This document shows, piece after piece, positions 1 through 10,946 of a stretch of DNA of 64,000 bases. The notes beneath the pieces are model-generated. The model was given only the letters and a program-made list of their open reading frames with translations. It was not told the origin of the DNA and searched no databases. The DNA lies in the NCBI GenBank assembly GCA_949752795.1, contig CATKHW010000286.1:248001-312000 (forward strand), read 5' to 3'. Source of the stretch: Hyperoodon ampullatus (lineage: Eukaryota; Chordata; Mammalia; Artiodactyla; Ziphiidae). Numbering within the stretch: position 1 is the first letter of the stretch; each line of letters begins with the position of its first letter. Position numbers and translations under genes: made by a program.

Positions 1-1739
1 TCTTATGATAAGTTTCTTTATCTGTGTGACTTATTTCACTTTGAATCATCGTACCTGAATCAACCCATTTTGCTGCTACTTGTCTTATGACATTGATTTC
101 ATGGCTGAGGGATATTCCATCGTACGTAAGTACCAAAATTTTTTGAATCATTTTTATATTTCCTGGGATATTTAAGGTGTACCCAAATTGTGGTCCTTGT
201 AAGCAGTGCAGCCCTAAATTTTGGGGTGGCTCTGTCTTATTGATTTTCAGTTTTCCCAAGGTATATTCCCTAGACTAGAAGTGCCCTAGGCTATGTAGCT
301 CTGTTGTTTACTTGTTTTAGGGAACACAATGCACTCCTCCAGAGAGGCAGTTGGCAATTTACATCCCGCCCATCAGCATAACAAGGCTCCCTGTTCTCCA
401 GGACCTGTCTTGCCTTTCTGGTTTTTACACGTTTTGTGGATGTCCGTTTTAACCGGTGGGAAGGGATACTTCTTTTTAGTGCAGATTTGCATTGCCCGCG
501 TGCTTGCTTGGCCAAAATGGGCGTATGCGTTTTCTCCTGAATATATTCAGTAGAAAAAGCATACGCCCTTTTTGGCCAAGTGCATCATTGTTGAAGTTGT
601 GCCCCTCTTCCTGTGCTTTAAAGGTGATTCCAACGTACCTCTTGAAATCTGTTTCCTGCTATTCTGCCTCGCTTTCAAGTCCGCCTCGTTGCCTTCCCTC
701 AACAGATTTTTGGACGATAGTTGTCCTTTATTACTCGGCCAGTTTGTGAATTGTTGTGCCCCTGAGCTCCATTCTTCAACTCATTTTTGGTGAGCTGACC
801 GCAAGTCCAAAATTTTGGTTCAGGACCTATACTGGTTCCCGGTGGATGGCTGAGACTTTGGAAAATTATTCTTCCTGCTGGGAAATTACAGTGATACGTG
901 CCCGTCCAAATGCCTAAAAGCTACTCTCTCATTGGTTCTCCCTCTTCCCTTTCATCCTCTGACAAATTGGCAACCTGTGCGAACCAGGAGGTTAAAGGGT
1001 CTGTGTCTCCAAGTTGGGAGGTTGATAGTAAAGCAGATGGAAAGTCAAACCGGAGCACCAGGAGAGGGACTATTCGTTGAGTTTTAGAAACCTTTCGTAT
1101 TCACTGTGTGTCCGTTCTCTAGGTTTACCGTACATGTTATAGCTGTAGTAATATTCCCTTTAACCTGGAGAGTTGGGACCCATGGAATGGGTGCCAGGGT
1201 TTTGTGCTTTAAATGGTGTGCATTTGCTCACCCAATCTCACCAATCCTCTCAGTCCCAAGTGTGCAGCCTTATGCCACATCCAGCTGTCGTTGTACATAT
1301 GGTCATTCCAGGTTTCATCAGAGACCCTGAAGGAATTGGAAAGAATTTCCCAGTTTTTTTGTTTTGTTTTTGAAATTCCTTTTTATAGTGGGTTTGAGCT
1401 GATTCTCGCTGCCATGTTTATGCCAGTCTAGACACACTTGATTCCCTTACGGAGACATATCAATACATAGGTTTTAAGATTCTTACTAGTCAGATATATT
1501 CCTCTGCGGGTAATATGGGGTTTTGAGTCCCTTTCACTGAGGAAGGTGTAGGTCTTGTCTATTCCATAGTTTGTTTTTGGAACGGTACCTGTGCTTATAT
1601 CAAACTCTGGTTTTATGCATCACCCCACCTCTCCTTCCCCCTTAAGCAGGCATAAGAGTGTTTTCTAAATGTGAGACACTGTTCTCTTTCCTAACTCAGT
1701 TCAAGTGTAGCCATGTTTACAGGATCTTCATAAGTGATA
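1..1739. repeat. Satellite monomer M1, divergent A lineage
   Basis: A-class at the aaatctg, caagtccgcc and attactcggcc sites, but with private changes shared only with M4: attgttgaag instead of attgtcgaag, and tttaaatggtgtgc near 1208. The palindrome (507-580) has three arm mismatches. Nearly identical to M4. Confidence 0.92.
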
Positions 1740-3477
1740 TCTTATGATAAGTTTCTGTTTCTCTGTGACTTATTTCACTTAGAATCATCGTACCTGAATC
1801 CACCCATTTTGCTGCTACTGGTCTTATGACATTGATTTCATGGCTGAGGGATATTCCATCGTACGTAAGTACCACAATTTTTTGAACCATTTTTATATTT
1901 CCTGGGATATTAAGGTGTACCCAAGTTGAGGTCCTTGTAAGCAGTGCAGCCCTAAATTTTGGGGTGGCTCTGTCTTATTGATTTTCAGAATTCCCAAGGT
2001 ATATTTCCTAGACTGGAAGTGCCCTTGGCTCTTTAGCTCTGTTCTTTACTTGTTTTAGGGAACACAATATACACCTCCAGAGAGGCAGTGGGCAATTTAC
2101 ATCCCGCCCATCAGCATAACAAGGCTCCCTGTTCTCCAGGGCCTGTCTTGCCTTTCTGGTTTTTACACATTTTGTGGATGTCCCTTTTGACCGGTGGGAA
2201 GTGATACTTCTTTGTAGTGCAGATTTGCATTGCCCGCTTGCTTGCTTGGCCAAAAAGGGCGTATGCGTTTTCTCCTGAATATATTCAGGAGAAAACGCAT
2301 ACGCCGTTTTTGGCCAAGTGCATCATTGTCGAAGTTGTGCCCCTCTTCCTGTGCTTTAAAGGCGATTCCAACGTACCTCTTGAAATCTGATTCCTGCTAT
2401 TCTGCCTCGCTTTCAAGTCCGCCTCGTTGCCTTCCCTCAACAGATTTTTTGACGATAGTTGTCCTTTATTACTCGGCCAGTTTGTGAATTGCTGTGCCCC
2501 TGAGCTCCATTTATCAACTCGTTTTTGGTGAGCTGACCGCAAGTCCAAAATTTTGGTTCAGGACCTATGCTGGTTCCCGGTGGGGGGCTCAGACTTTGGT
2601 TAATTCTTCTTCCTGCTGGGAATTTAGAGTGATGTGTGTCCGTCCAAATGCCTAACTGCTACTCTCTCATTGGTTCTCCCTCTTCCCTTTCATCCTCTGC
2701 AAAATTGGAAACCTGTGCGAACCAGGAGGTTAAAGGGGCTGTCTCTCCAAGTTGGGAGATTGATAGTAAAGCAGATGGAAAGTCAAACCGGAGCACCAGG
2801 AGAGGGACTATTCGTTGAGTTTTAGAAACCTTTCGTATTCACAGTGTGTCTGTTCTCTAGGTTTCCCGTACATGTTATAACTGTAGTAATATTCCCTTCA
2901 ACCTGGAGAGTTGGGACCGATGGAATGGGTGCCATGCATTATTGCTTTAAAGAGTCTGCATTTGCTCACCCAATCTCACCAATCCTCTCAGTCCCAAGTG
3001 TCCAGGCTTATTCCACATCCAGCTGTCATTGTAGATAGGGTCATTCCAGGTTTCATCAGAGTCCCTGAAAGAATTGTAAAGAATTTCCCAGTTTTTTTGT
3101 TTTGTTTTTGAAATTCCTTTTTATAGTGGGTTTAAGCTGATTCTCACTGCCATGTTTATGCCAGTCTAGACACACTTGATTCCCTTACGGAGACATATCA
3201 ATACATAGGTTTTAAGATTCTTACTAGTCAGATATATTCCTCTGCGGGAAATATGGGGTTTTGAGTCCCTTTCACTGAGGAAGGTGTAGGTCTTGTCTAT
3301 TCCATAGTTGGTTTTTGGAACGGTACCTGTGCTTATATCAAACTCTGGTTTTATGCATGACCCCACCTCTCCTTCCCCCTTCAGCAGGCATAAGAGTGTT
3401 TTCTAAATGTGAGACACTGTTCTCTTTCCTAACTCAGTTCAAGTGTAGCCATGTTTATAGGATCTTCATAAGTGATA
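1740..3477. repeat. Satellite monomer M2, class A
   Basis: Class A with the 5' variant tcagaattccc and ctttagctctg. Private markers shared with M5: gattttttgacg near 2440 and gtccaggcttattcc near 3000. Palindrome 2245-2318 has one mismatch (gccg in the right arm). Confidence 0.92.
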
Positions 3478-3990
3478 TCTTATGATAAGTTTCTTTTTCT
3501 GTGTGACTTATTTCACTTAGAATCATCGTACCTGAATCCACCCATTTTGCTGCTACTGGTCTTATGACATTGATTTCATGGCTGAGGGATATTCCATCGT
3601 ACGTAAGTACCACAATTTTTTGAACCATTTTTATATTTCCTGGGATACTTAAGGTGTATCCAAGTTGAGGTCCTTGTAAGCAGTGCAGCCCTAAATTTTG
3701 GGGTGGCTCTGTCTTATTGATTTTCAGTTTTCCCAAGGTATATTCCCTAGACTGGAAGTGCCCTTGGCTCTGTAGCTCTGTTGTTTACTTGTTTTAGGGA
3801 ACACAATGCACTCCTCCAGAGAGGCAGTTGGCAATTTACATCCCGCCCATCAGCATAACAAGGCTCCCTGTTCTCCAGGGCCTGTCTTGCCTTTCTGGTT
3901 TTTACACATTTTGTGGATGTCCGTTTTGACCGGTGGGAAGTGATACTTCTTTGTAGTGCAGATTTGCATTGCCCGCTTGCTTGCTTGGCC
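3460..3990 (-). repeat. Antisense L1 3'-end remnant inside the monomer (representative copy)
   Basis: This stretch aligns in reverse complement with the inserted L1. Satellite 3578-3629 matches the complement of L1 16103-16154 at 40 of 52 bases without a gap, and 3928-3970 matches the complement of 15765-15807 at 33 of 43 without a gap. Order and spacing between the two blocks are also roughly kept. The homology therefore covers the last ~500 bp of L1 ORF2, and from memory of older L1 3' ends it probably continues leftward into 3' UTR sequence. Every monomer carries the same segment at the same offset, so the fragment was part of the founding unit. No reading frame survives. Confidence 0.85.
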
Positions 3991-5214
3991 AAAAAGGGCG
4001 TATGCGTTTTCTCCTGAATATATTCAGGAGAAAACGCATACGCCCTTTTTGGCCAAGTGCATCATTGTCGAAGTTGTGCCCCTCTTCCTGTGCTTTAAAG
4101 GCGATTCCAACGTACCTCTTGAAATCTGTTTCCTGCTATTCTGCCTCGCTTTCAAGTCTGCCTCGCTGCCTTCCCTCAACAGATTTTTGGACGATAGTTG
4201 TCCTTTATTACTCGGCCAGTTTGTGAATTGCTGTGCCCCTGAGCTCCATTTTTCAACTCGTTTTTGGTGAGCTGACCGCAAGTCCAAAATTTTGGTTCAG
4301 GACCTATGCTGGTTCCTGGTGGGGGGCTGAGACTTTGGTTAATTCTTCTTCCTTCCGGGAAATTAAAGTGATATGTGCCCGTCCAAATGCCTAACAGCTA
4401 CTCTCTCATTCGTTCTCCCTCTTCCCTTTCATCCTCTGCCAAATTGGCAACCTGTGCGAACCAGGAGGTTAAAGGGGCTTTCTCTCCAACTTGGGAGGTT
4501 GATAGTAAAGCAGATGGAAAGTCAAACCCGAGCACCAGGAGAGGGACTATTCGTTGAGTTTTAGAAACCTTTCGTATTCACAGTGTGTCCGTTCTCTAGG
4601 TTTCCCGTACATTTTATAGCTCTAGTAACATTCCCTTTAACCTGGAGAGTTGGGACCCATGGAATGGGCCAGGCATTTGTGCTTTAAAGGGTCTGCATTT
4701 GCTCACCCAATCTCACCAATCCTCTCAGTCCCAAGTGTCCAGCCTTATGCCTCATCCAGCTGTCATTGTACATAGGGTCATTCCAGGTTTCATGAGTGAC
4801 CCTGAAGGAATTGTAAAGAATTTCCCAGTTTTTCTGTTTTGTTTTTGAAATTCCTTTTTATAGTGGGTTTGAGCTGATTCTCGCTGCCATGTTTATGCCA
4901 GTCTAGACACACTTGATTCCCTTACGGAGACATATCAATACATAGGTTTTAAGATTCTTACTAGTCAGATATATTCCTCTGCGGGAAATATGGGGTTTTC
5001 AGTCCCTTTCACTGAGGAGGGTGTAGGTCTTGTCTATTCCATAGTTGGTTTTTGGAACGGTACCTGTGCTTATATCAAACTCCGGTTTTATGCATCACCC
5101 CACCTCTCCTTCCCCCTTAAGCAGGCATAAGAGTGTTTTCTAAATGTGAGACACTGTTCTCTTTCCTAACTCAGTTCAAGTGTTGCCATGTTTACAGGAT
5201 CTTCATAAGTGATA
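3478..5214. repeat. Satellite monomer M3, class A
   Basis: Class A with the other 5' variant (ggtgtatccaag, tcagttttccc, ctgtagctctg). It carries a perfect 74-bp palindrome and a private shortened stretch gaatgggccaggc near 4664. It has no counterpart after M5, so the three-monomer register of the left end breaks there. Confidence 0.92.
3984..4057. repeat. Perfect 74-bp palindrome in M3
   Basis: Two 37-bp arms meet with no spacer between 4020 and 4021 (ctgaata/tattcag). The left arm runs cttggccaaaaagggcg... and the right arm ends ...cgccctttttggccaag; every position pairs. It could extrude a cruciform in DNA or form a long hairpin in a transcript. Equivalent inverted repeats occur at the same offset in all 33 monomers. 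Confidence 0.95.
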
Positions 5215-6953
5215 TCTTATGATAAGTTTCTTTATCTGTGTGACTTATTTCACTTAGAATCATCGTACCTGAATCAACCCATTTTGCTGCTACTTGTCTT
5301 ATGACATTGATTTCATGGCTGAGGGATATTCCATCGTACGTAAGTACCAAAATTTTTTGAATCATTTTTATATTTCCTGGGATATTTAAGGTGTACCCAA
5401 ATTGAGGTCCTTGTAAGCAGTGCAGCCCTAAATTTTGGGGTGGCTCTGTCTTATTGATTTTCAGTTTTCCCAAGGTATATTCCCTAGACTAGAAGTGCCC
5501 TAGGCTATGTAGCTCTGTTGTTTACTTGTTTTAGGGAACACAATGCACTCCTCCAGAGAGGCAGTTGGCAATTTACATCCCGCCCATCAGCATAACAAGG
5601 CTCCCTGTTCTCCAGGACCTGTCTTGCCTTTCTGGTTTTTACACGTTTTGTGGATGTCCGTTTTAACCGGTGGGAAGGGATACTTCATTTTAGTGCAGAT
5701 TTGCATTGCCCGCGTGCTTGCTTGGCCAAAAAGGGCGTATGCGTTTTCTCCTGAATATATTCAGTAGAAAAAGCATACGCCCTTTTTGGCCAAGTGCATC
5801 ATTGTTGAAGTTGTGCCCCTCTTCCTGTGCTTTAAAGGTGATTCCAACGTACCTCTTGAAATCTGTTTCCTGCTATTCTGCCTCGCTTTCAAGTCCGCCT
5901 CGTTGCCTTCCCTCAACAGATTTTTGGACGATAGTTGTCCTTTATTACTCGGCCAGTTTGTGAATTGTTGTGCCCCTGAGCTCCATTCTTCAACTCATTT
6001 TTGGTGAGCTGACCGCAAGTCCAAAATTTTGGTTCAGGACCTATACTGGTTCCCGGTGGATGGCTGAGACTTTGGAAAATTATTCTTCCTGCTGGGAAAT
6101 TACAGTGATACGTGCCCGTCCAAATGCCTAAAAGCTACTCTCTCATTGGTTCTCCCTCTTCCCTTTCATCCTCTGACAAATTGGCAACCTGTGCGAACCA
6201 GGAGGTTAAAGGGTCTGTGTCTCCAAGTTGGGAGGTTGATAGTAAAGCAGATGGAAAGTCAAACCGGAGCACCAGGAGAGGGACTATTCGTTGAGTTTTA
6301 GAAACCTTTCGTATTCACTGTGTGTCCGTTCTCTAGGTTTACCGTACATGTTATAGCTGTAGTAATATTCCCTTTAACCTGGAGAGTTGGGACCCATGGA
6401 ATGGGTGCCAGGGTTTTGTGCTTTAAATGGTGTGCATTTGCTCACCCAATCTCACCAATCCTCTCAGTCCCAAGTGTGCAGCCTTATGCCACATCCAGCT
6501 GTCGTTGTACATATGGTCATTCCAGGTTTCATCAGAGACCCTGAAGGAATTGGAAAGAATTTCCCAGTTTTTTTGTTTTGTTTTTGAAATTCCTTTTTAT
6601 AGTGGGTTTCAGCTGATTCTCGCTGCCATGTTTATGCCAGTCTAGACACACTTGATTCCCTTACGGAGACATATCAATACATAGGTTTTAAGATTCTTAC
6701 TAGTCAGATATATTCCTCTGCGGGTAATATGGGGTTTTGAGTCCCTTTCACTGAGGAAGGTGTAGGTCTTGTCTATTCCATAGTTTGTTTTTGGAACGGT
6801 ACCTGTGCTTATATCAAACTCTGGTTTTATGCATCACCCCACCTCTCCTTCCCCCTTAAGCAGGCATAAGAGTGTTTTCTAAATGTGAGACACTGTTCTC
6901 TTTCCTAACTCAGTTCAAGTGTAGCCATGTTTACAGGATCTTCATAAGTGATA
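5215..6953. repeat. Satellite monomer M4, divergent A lineage
   Basis: Copy of M1 at a distance of 5214 bp and of the same length, with about five substitutions noticed by eye. Palindrome 5721-5794 has two mismatches, both in the right arm (cagtagaaaaagc). Confidence 0.92.
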
Positions 6954-8691
6954 TCTTATGATAAGTTTCTGTTTCTCTGTGACTTATTTCACTTAGAATC
7001 ATCGTACCTGAATCCACCCATTTTGCTGCTACTGGTCTTATGACATTGATTTCATGGCTGAGGGATATTCCATCGTACGTAAGTACCACAATTTTTTGAA
7101 CCATTTTTATATTTCCTGGGATATTAAGGTGTACCCAAGTTGAGGTCCTTGTAAGCAGTGCAGCCCTAAATTTTGGGGTGGCTCTGTCTTATTGATTTTC
7201 AGAATTCCCAAGGTATATTTCCTAGACTGGAAGTGCCCTTGGCTCTTTAGCTCTGTTCTTTACTTGTTTTAGGGAACACAATATACACCTCCAGAGAGGC
7301 AGTGGGCAATTTACATCCCGCCCATCAGCATAACAAGGCTCCCTGTTCTCCAGGGCCTGTCTTGCCTTTCTGGTTTTTACACATTTTGTGGATGTCCCTT
7401 TTGACCGGTGGGAAGTGATACTTCTTTGTAGTGCAGATTTGCATTGCCCGCTTGCTTGCTTGGCCAAAAAGGGCGTATGCGTTTTCTCCTGAATATATTC
7501 AGGAGAAAACGCATACGCCGTTTTTGGCCAAGTGCATCATTGTCGAAGTTGTGCCCCTCTTCCTGTGCTTTAAAGGCGATTCCAACGTACCTCTTGAAAT
7601 CTGATTCCTGCTATTCTGCCTCGCTTTCAAGTCCGCCTCGTTGCCTTCCCTCAACAGATTTTTTGACGATAGTTGTCCTTTATTACTCGGCCAGTTTGTG
7701 AATTGCTGTGCCCCTGAGCTCCATTTATCAACTCGTTTTTGGTGAGCTGACCGCAAGTCCAAAATTTTGGTTCAGGACCTATGCTGGTTCCCGGTGGGGG
7801 GCTCAGACTTTGGTTAATTCTTCTTCCTGCTGGGAATTTAGAGTGATGTGTGTCCGTCCAAATGCCTAACTGCTACTCTCTCATTGGTTCTCCCTCTTCC
7901 CTTTCATCCTCTGCAAAATTGGAAACCTGTGCGAACCAGGAGGTTAAAGGGGCTGTCTCTCCAAGTTGGGAGATTGATAGTAAAGCAGATGGAAAGTCAA
8001 ACCGGAGCACCAGGAGAGGGACTATTCGTTGAGTTTTAGAAACCTTTCGTATTCACAGTGTGTCTGTTCTCTAGGTTTCCCGTACATGTTATAACTGTAG
8101 TAATATTCCCTTCAACCTGGAGAGTTGGGACCGATGGAATGGGTGCCATGCATTATTGCTTTAAAGAGTCTGCATTTGCTCACCCAATCTCACCAATCCT
8201 CTCAGTCCCAAGTGTCCAGGCTTATTCCACATCCAGCTGTCATTGTAGATAGGGTCATTCCAGGTTTCATCAGAGTCCCTGAAAGAATTGTAAAGAATTT
8301 CCCAGTTTTTTTGTTTTGTTTTTGAAATTCCTTTTTATAGTGGGTTTGAGCTGATTCTCACTGCCATGTTTATGCCAGTCTAGACACACTTGATTCCCTT
8401 ACGGAGACATATCAATACATAGGTTTTAAGATTCTTACTAGTCAGATATATTCCTCTGCGGGAAATATGGGGTTTTGAGTCCCTTTCACTGAGGAAGGTG
8501 TAGGTCTTGTCTATTCCATAGTTGGTTTTTGGAACGGTACCTGTGCTTATATCAAACTCTGGTTTTATGCATCACCCCACCTCTCCTTCCCCCTTCAGCA
8601 GGCATAAGAGTGTTTTCTAAATGTGAGACACTGTTCTCTTTCCTAAATCAGTTCAAGTGTAGCCATGCTTACAGGATCTTCATAAGTGATA
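6954..8691. repeat. Satellite monomer M5, class A
   Basis: Copy of M2, including the private gattttttgacg and ccaggcttattcc markers. It departs from M2 only near its 3' end (aaatcagttc and atgcttacagg at 8645-8675), where it takes the form that precedes B-class monomers. Palindrome 7459-7532 has one mismatch. Confidence 0.92.
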
Positions 8692-9323
8692 TCTTATGAT
8701 AAGTTTCTTTTTCTGTGTGACTTATTTCACTTAGAATCATCGTACCTGAATCCACCCATTTTGCTGCTACTGGTCTTATGACATTGATTTCATGGCTGAG
8801 GGATATTCCATCGTACGTAAGTACCACAATTTTTTGAACCATTTTTATATTTCCTGGGATATTTAAGTTGTACCCAAGTTGAGGTCCTTGTAAGCAGTGC
8901 AGCCCTAAATTTTGGGGTGGCTCTGTCTTATTGATTTTCAGTTTTCCCAAGGTATATTCCCTAGACTGGAAGTGCCCTTGCCTCTGTAGCTCTGTTGTTT
9001 ACTTGTTTTATGGAACACAATGCACTCCTCCAGAGAGGCAGTTGGCAATTTACATCCCGCCCATCAGCATAACAAGGCTACCAGTTCTCCAGGGCCTGTC
9101 TTGCCTTTCTGGTTTTTACACATTTTGTGGATGTCCCTTTTGACCGGTGGGAAGTGACACTTCTTAGCAGTGCAGATTTGCATTGCCCGCTTTCTTGCTT
9201 GGCCAAAAAGGGCGTAGGCGTTTTCTCCTGAATATATTCAGGAGAAAACGCATACGCCCTTTTTGGCCAAGTGCATCATTGTCGAAGTTGTGCCCCTCTT
9301 CCTGTGCTTTAAAGGTGATTCCA
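8692..9323. repeat. Satellite monomer M6, left part (class B, split by L1)
   Basis: Class B 5' markers: aagttgtacccaag, ttgcctctgtag and atggaacacaatgc. Palindrome 9198-9271 has the B-type single mismatch (taggcg against cgcata). The monomer stops after the first copy of the target-site duplication and resumes beyond the L1. Without the L1 and one duplication copy its length is 1739 bp. Confidence 0.92.
9311..9323. repeat. Target-site duplication, 5' copy
   Basis: The 13 bases aaaggtgattcca directly precede the L1 and recur after its poly(A) tail. The bottom-strand target reads cttt/aaag, close to the L1 endonuclease preference TTTT/AA, as expected for target-primed reverse transcription. 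Confidence 0.92.
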
Positions 9324-9336
9324 GGGGAGCCGGAGG

Positions 9337-9346
9337 AAGATGGCGG
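9337..9346 (+). promoter_or_regulatory. Probable YY1 site at the L1 5' end
   Basis: aagatggcgg lies 13 bases inside the element, the same place as the YY1 site that positions transcription start in human L1. Motif and location are seen; binding is inferred. Confidence 0.6.
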
Positions 9347-10221
9347 AAGAGTAAGACGCGGAGATCACCTTCCTCCCCACAGATACATCAGAAATTCATC
9401 TACACGTGGAACAACTCCAACAGAACACCTACTGAACGCTGACAGAAGACCTCAGACCCCCCAAAAGCCAAGAAACTCCCCACATACCTGGGTAGGTCAA
9501 AAGAAAAAAAGAATAAACAGAGACAATAGGATATGGACAGGACCTGCACCAGTGGGAGGGAGCCGTGAAGGCGGGAAGGTTTCTACACACTACAAGCCCC
9601 TTCGATGGCGGAGACTGCAGGTGGCGGAGGGGGAAAGCTTTGGAGTAGCGGAGGAGAGCACAGCAACAAGGGTGTGGAGGGCAAAGCAGAGAGATTTTGG
9701 CACAGAGGATCATTGCCCTCAGGCACACACCAGCCCGAGAGACTTGTCTGCTCGGCCGCCAGAGCGGGCGGGGCTGGGAGCTGAGGCTCGGGTATCGGCT
9801 TTCAGTCGGAGCGCAGGGAGAGGTCTGGGGCTGGCGGCAGGAAGAGACCCTGAAGGGGTTAGTGCACCACGGCTAGCCCGGAGAGAGTCCGGGGAAAGGG
9901 TCTGGAGCTACCGGTGAGGCAAGAGACTTTTTTCCCTTTTGTTGCCTGGTGCGCGAGGAGAGGGCATTCCCCTCCCTCCCCTCTGCCTGAGTGAGCCAGA
10001 GCCCCCGAATCAGCGGCTCCTTTAAACCCGTCCTGTCTGTGCGAAGAACGTACGCCCTCCGGCGACCTACGCGCAGAGGCGGGGCCAGGTCCAAGGCTGA
10101 GACCCGGGAGCTGTGAGAGCAGAGACAGGGAAATCTCTCTGTGCAGCCTCCGAGGCAGCGGATTAAAGCTCCACGGTCCATTTGATGTGCCCTGCGTCTG
10201 TGGAGTGCATGAATGGACAGC

Positions 10222-10433
10222 GAATCATCCCAAATTGAGGAAGTGGACCTTGAGGACAAGATTTAAGACTTCCCCCCCTTTTTTTCCTCTTTTTACAACG
10301 AATTATCTCAAATTAAGGAGGTGGACTTAGCAAGATTTCAGACTTTTCGCCCTTTTCCTCTTTTTACAACGAATTATCCCAAATCGAGGAGGTGGACTTG
10401 GAGAGCAAGATTTTTGATTTTTCCCCCTGCTCT
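10222..10433. repeat. Three imperfect ~75-bp tandem repeats in the L1 5' UTR
   Basis: Units begin at 10222 (gaatcatcccaaat), 10300 (gaattatctcaaat) and 10371 (gaattatcccaaat). Each continues with gagg-gtggac, a caagattt stretch and a run of C and T. The periods are 78 and 71 bp. They may be promoter-monomer-like units, but they are short and there are only three. Confidence 0.75.
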
Positions 10434-10602
10434 CTTTTTGTGAATGTGTATGTGTAATCTTCTGTGTAAGATTCTCTCTGTATAGCTTTGCTTCCACCAT
10501 ATGTCCCAGGGTTCTTTCGGTCCGTGTTTTTTTTTCAATAATTACTTTTTAATTTTAATAACGCTACTATATTTCATACTTTATTCTATTTTACTTTACC
10601 TG

Positions 10603-10946
10603 CTCTTTCTTTTTTTCCTCCCTTCCCTTCCTCCCTCCCTCCCTCCGCTCCTCCTTTCCTTCTTTCTTTTTCTTTCCTCCATCCCTCCCTCCCTCCCACC
10701 TTTCTTCTTTCCACTTTCTTTTTCTTTCCTTCCTCCCTCCGTCCCTCCCTCCAGTCTTTCTTTCTTTCTTTCCTTCCTCCCTCCCTCCCTCTCTTCTTCC
10801 ATTCACTCTTCCTTTTGCTTTCATTCCTCCCTCCCTCCCTCCTTTCTTTCCTTTCTTTCCATCCTTCCTCCCTCCCTCCTTTCTTTCTTTCTTCCTTCCT
10901 TCCTTCCTTCCCTTCTTCCTTTCTTTCAATCTCTCTTTCTTTCTTC
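10603..10946 (+). repeat. Polypyrimidine low-complexity tract in the L1 5' UTR
   Basis: About 340 bases almost entirely of C and T on this strand, built of ccct, cttt and ttcc repeats with few purines. Such mirror-like pyrimidine tracts can form triplex DNA. The long open frames read through it on both strands (Ser/Pro/Leu/Phe-rich on plus, Lys/Arg/Glu/Gly-rich on minus) are composition artefacts. Confidence 0.85.

Larger units (their letters stand above)
1..8640. repeat. Three-monomer register at the left end (5214-bp spacing)
   Basis: 1 to about 3427 recurs at 5215 to about 8641 with equal monomer lengths and some seven substitutions seen by eye (for example at 52, 191, 518 and 1396). M3 lies between the two copies. 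The match ends close to the M5/M6 border. Confidence 0.85.

Noticed and set aside
1068..1084. CENP-B box candidate (attcgttgagttttag), present in most monomers
   Set aside because: The left half resembles TTCGTTG, but the essential A and the CGGG of the box are missing. No full nTTCGnnnnAnnCGGGn match was noticed in the monomers I checked.
9183..9917. 244-codon open frame across the satellite/L1 junction
   Set aside because: It starts in satellite and continues into the GC-rich L1 5' UTR; a chance fusion made by the insertion, with no recognisable domain.
9873..10259. Antisense 128-codon open frame near the L1 5' end, considered as an ORF0-like gene
   Set aside because: ORF0 is a primate L1 feature. 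There is no evidence of a homologous protein here, and GC-rich sequence readily gives such frames.
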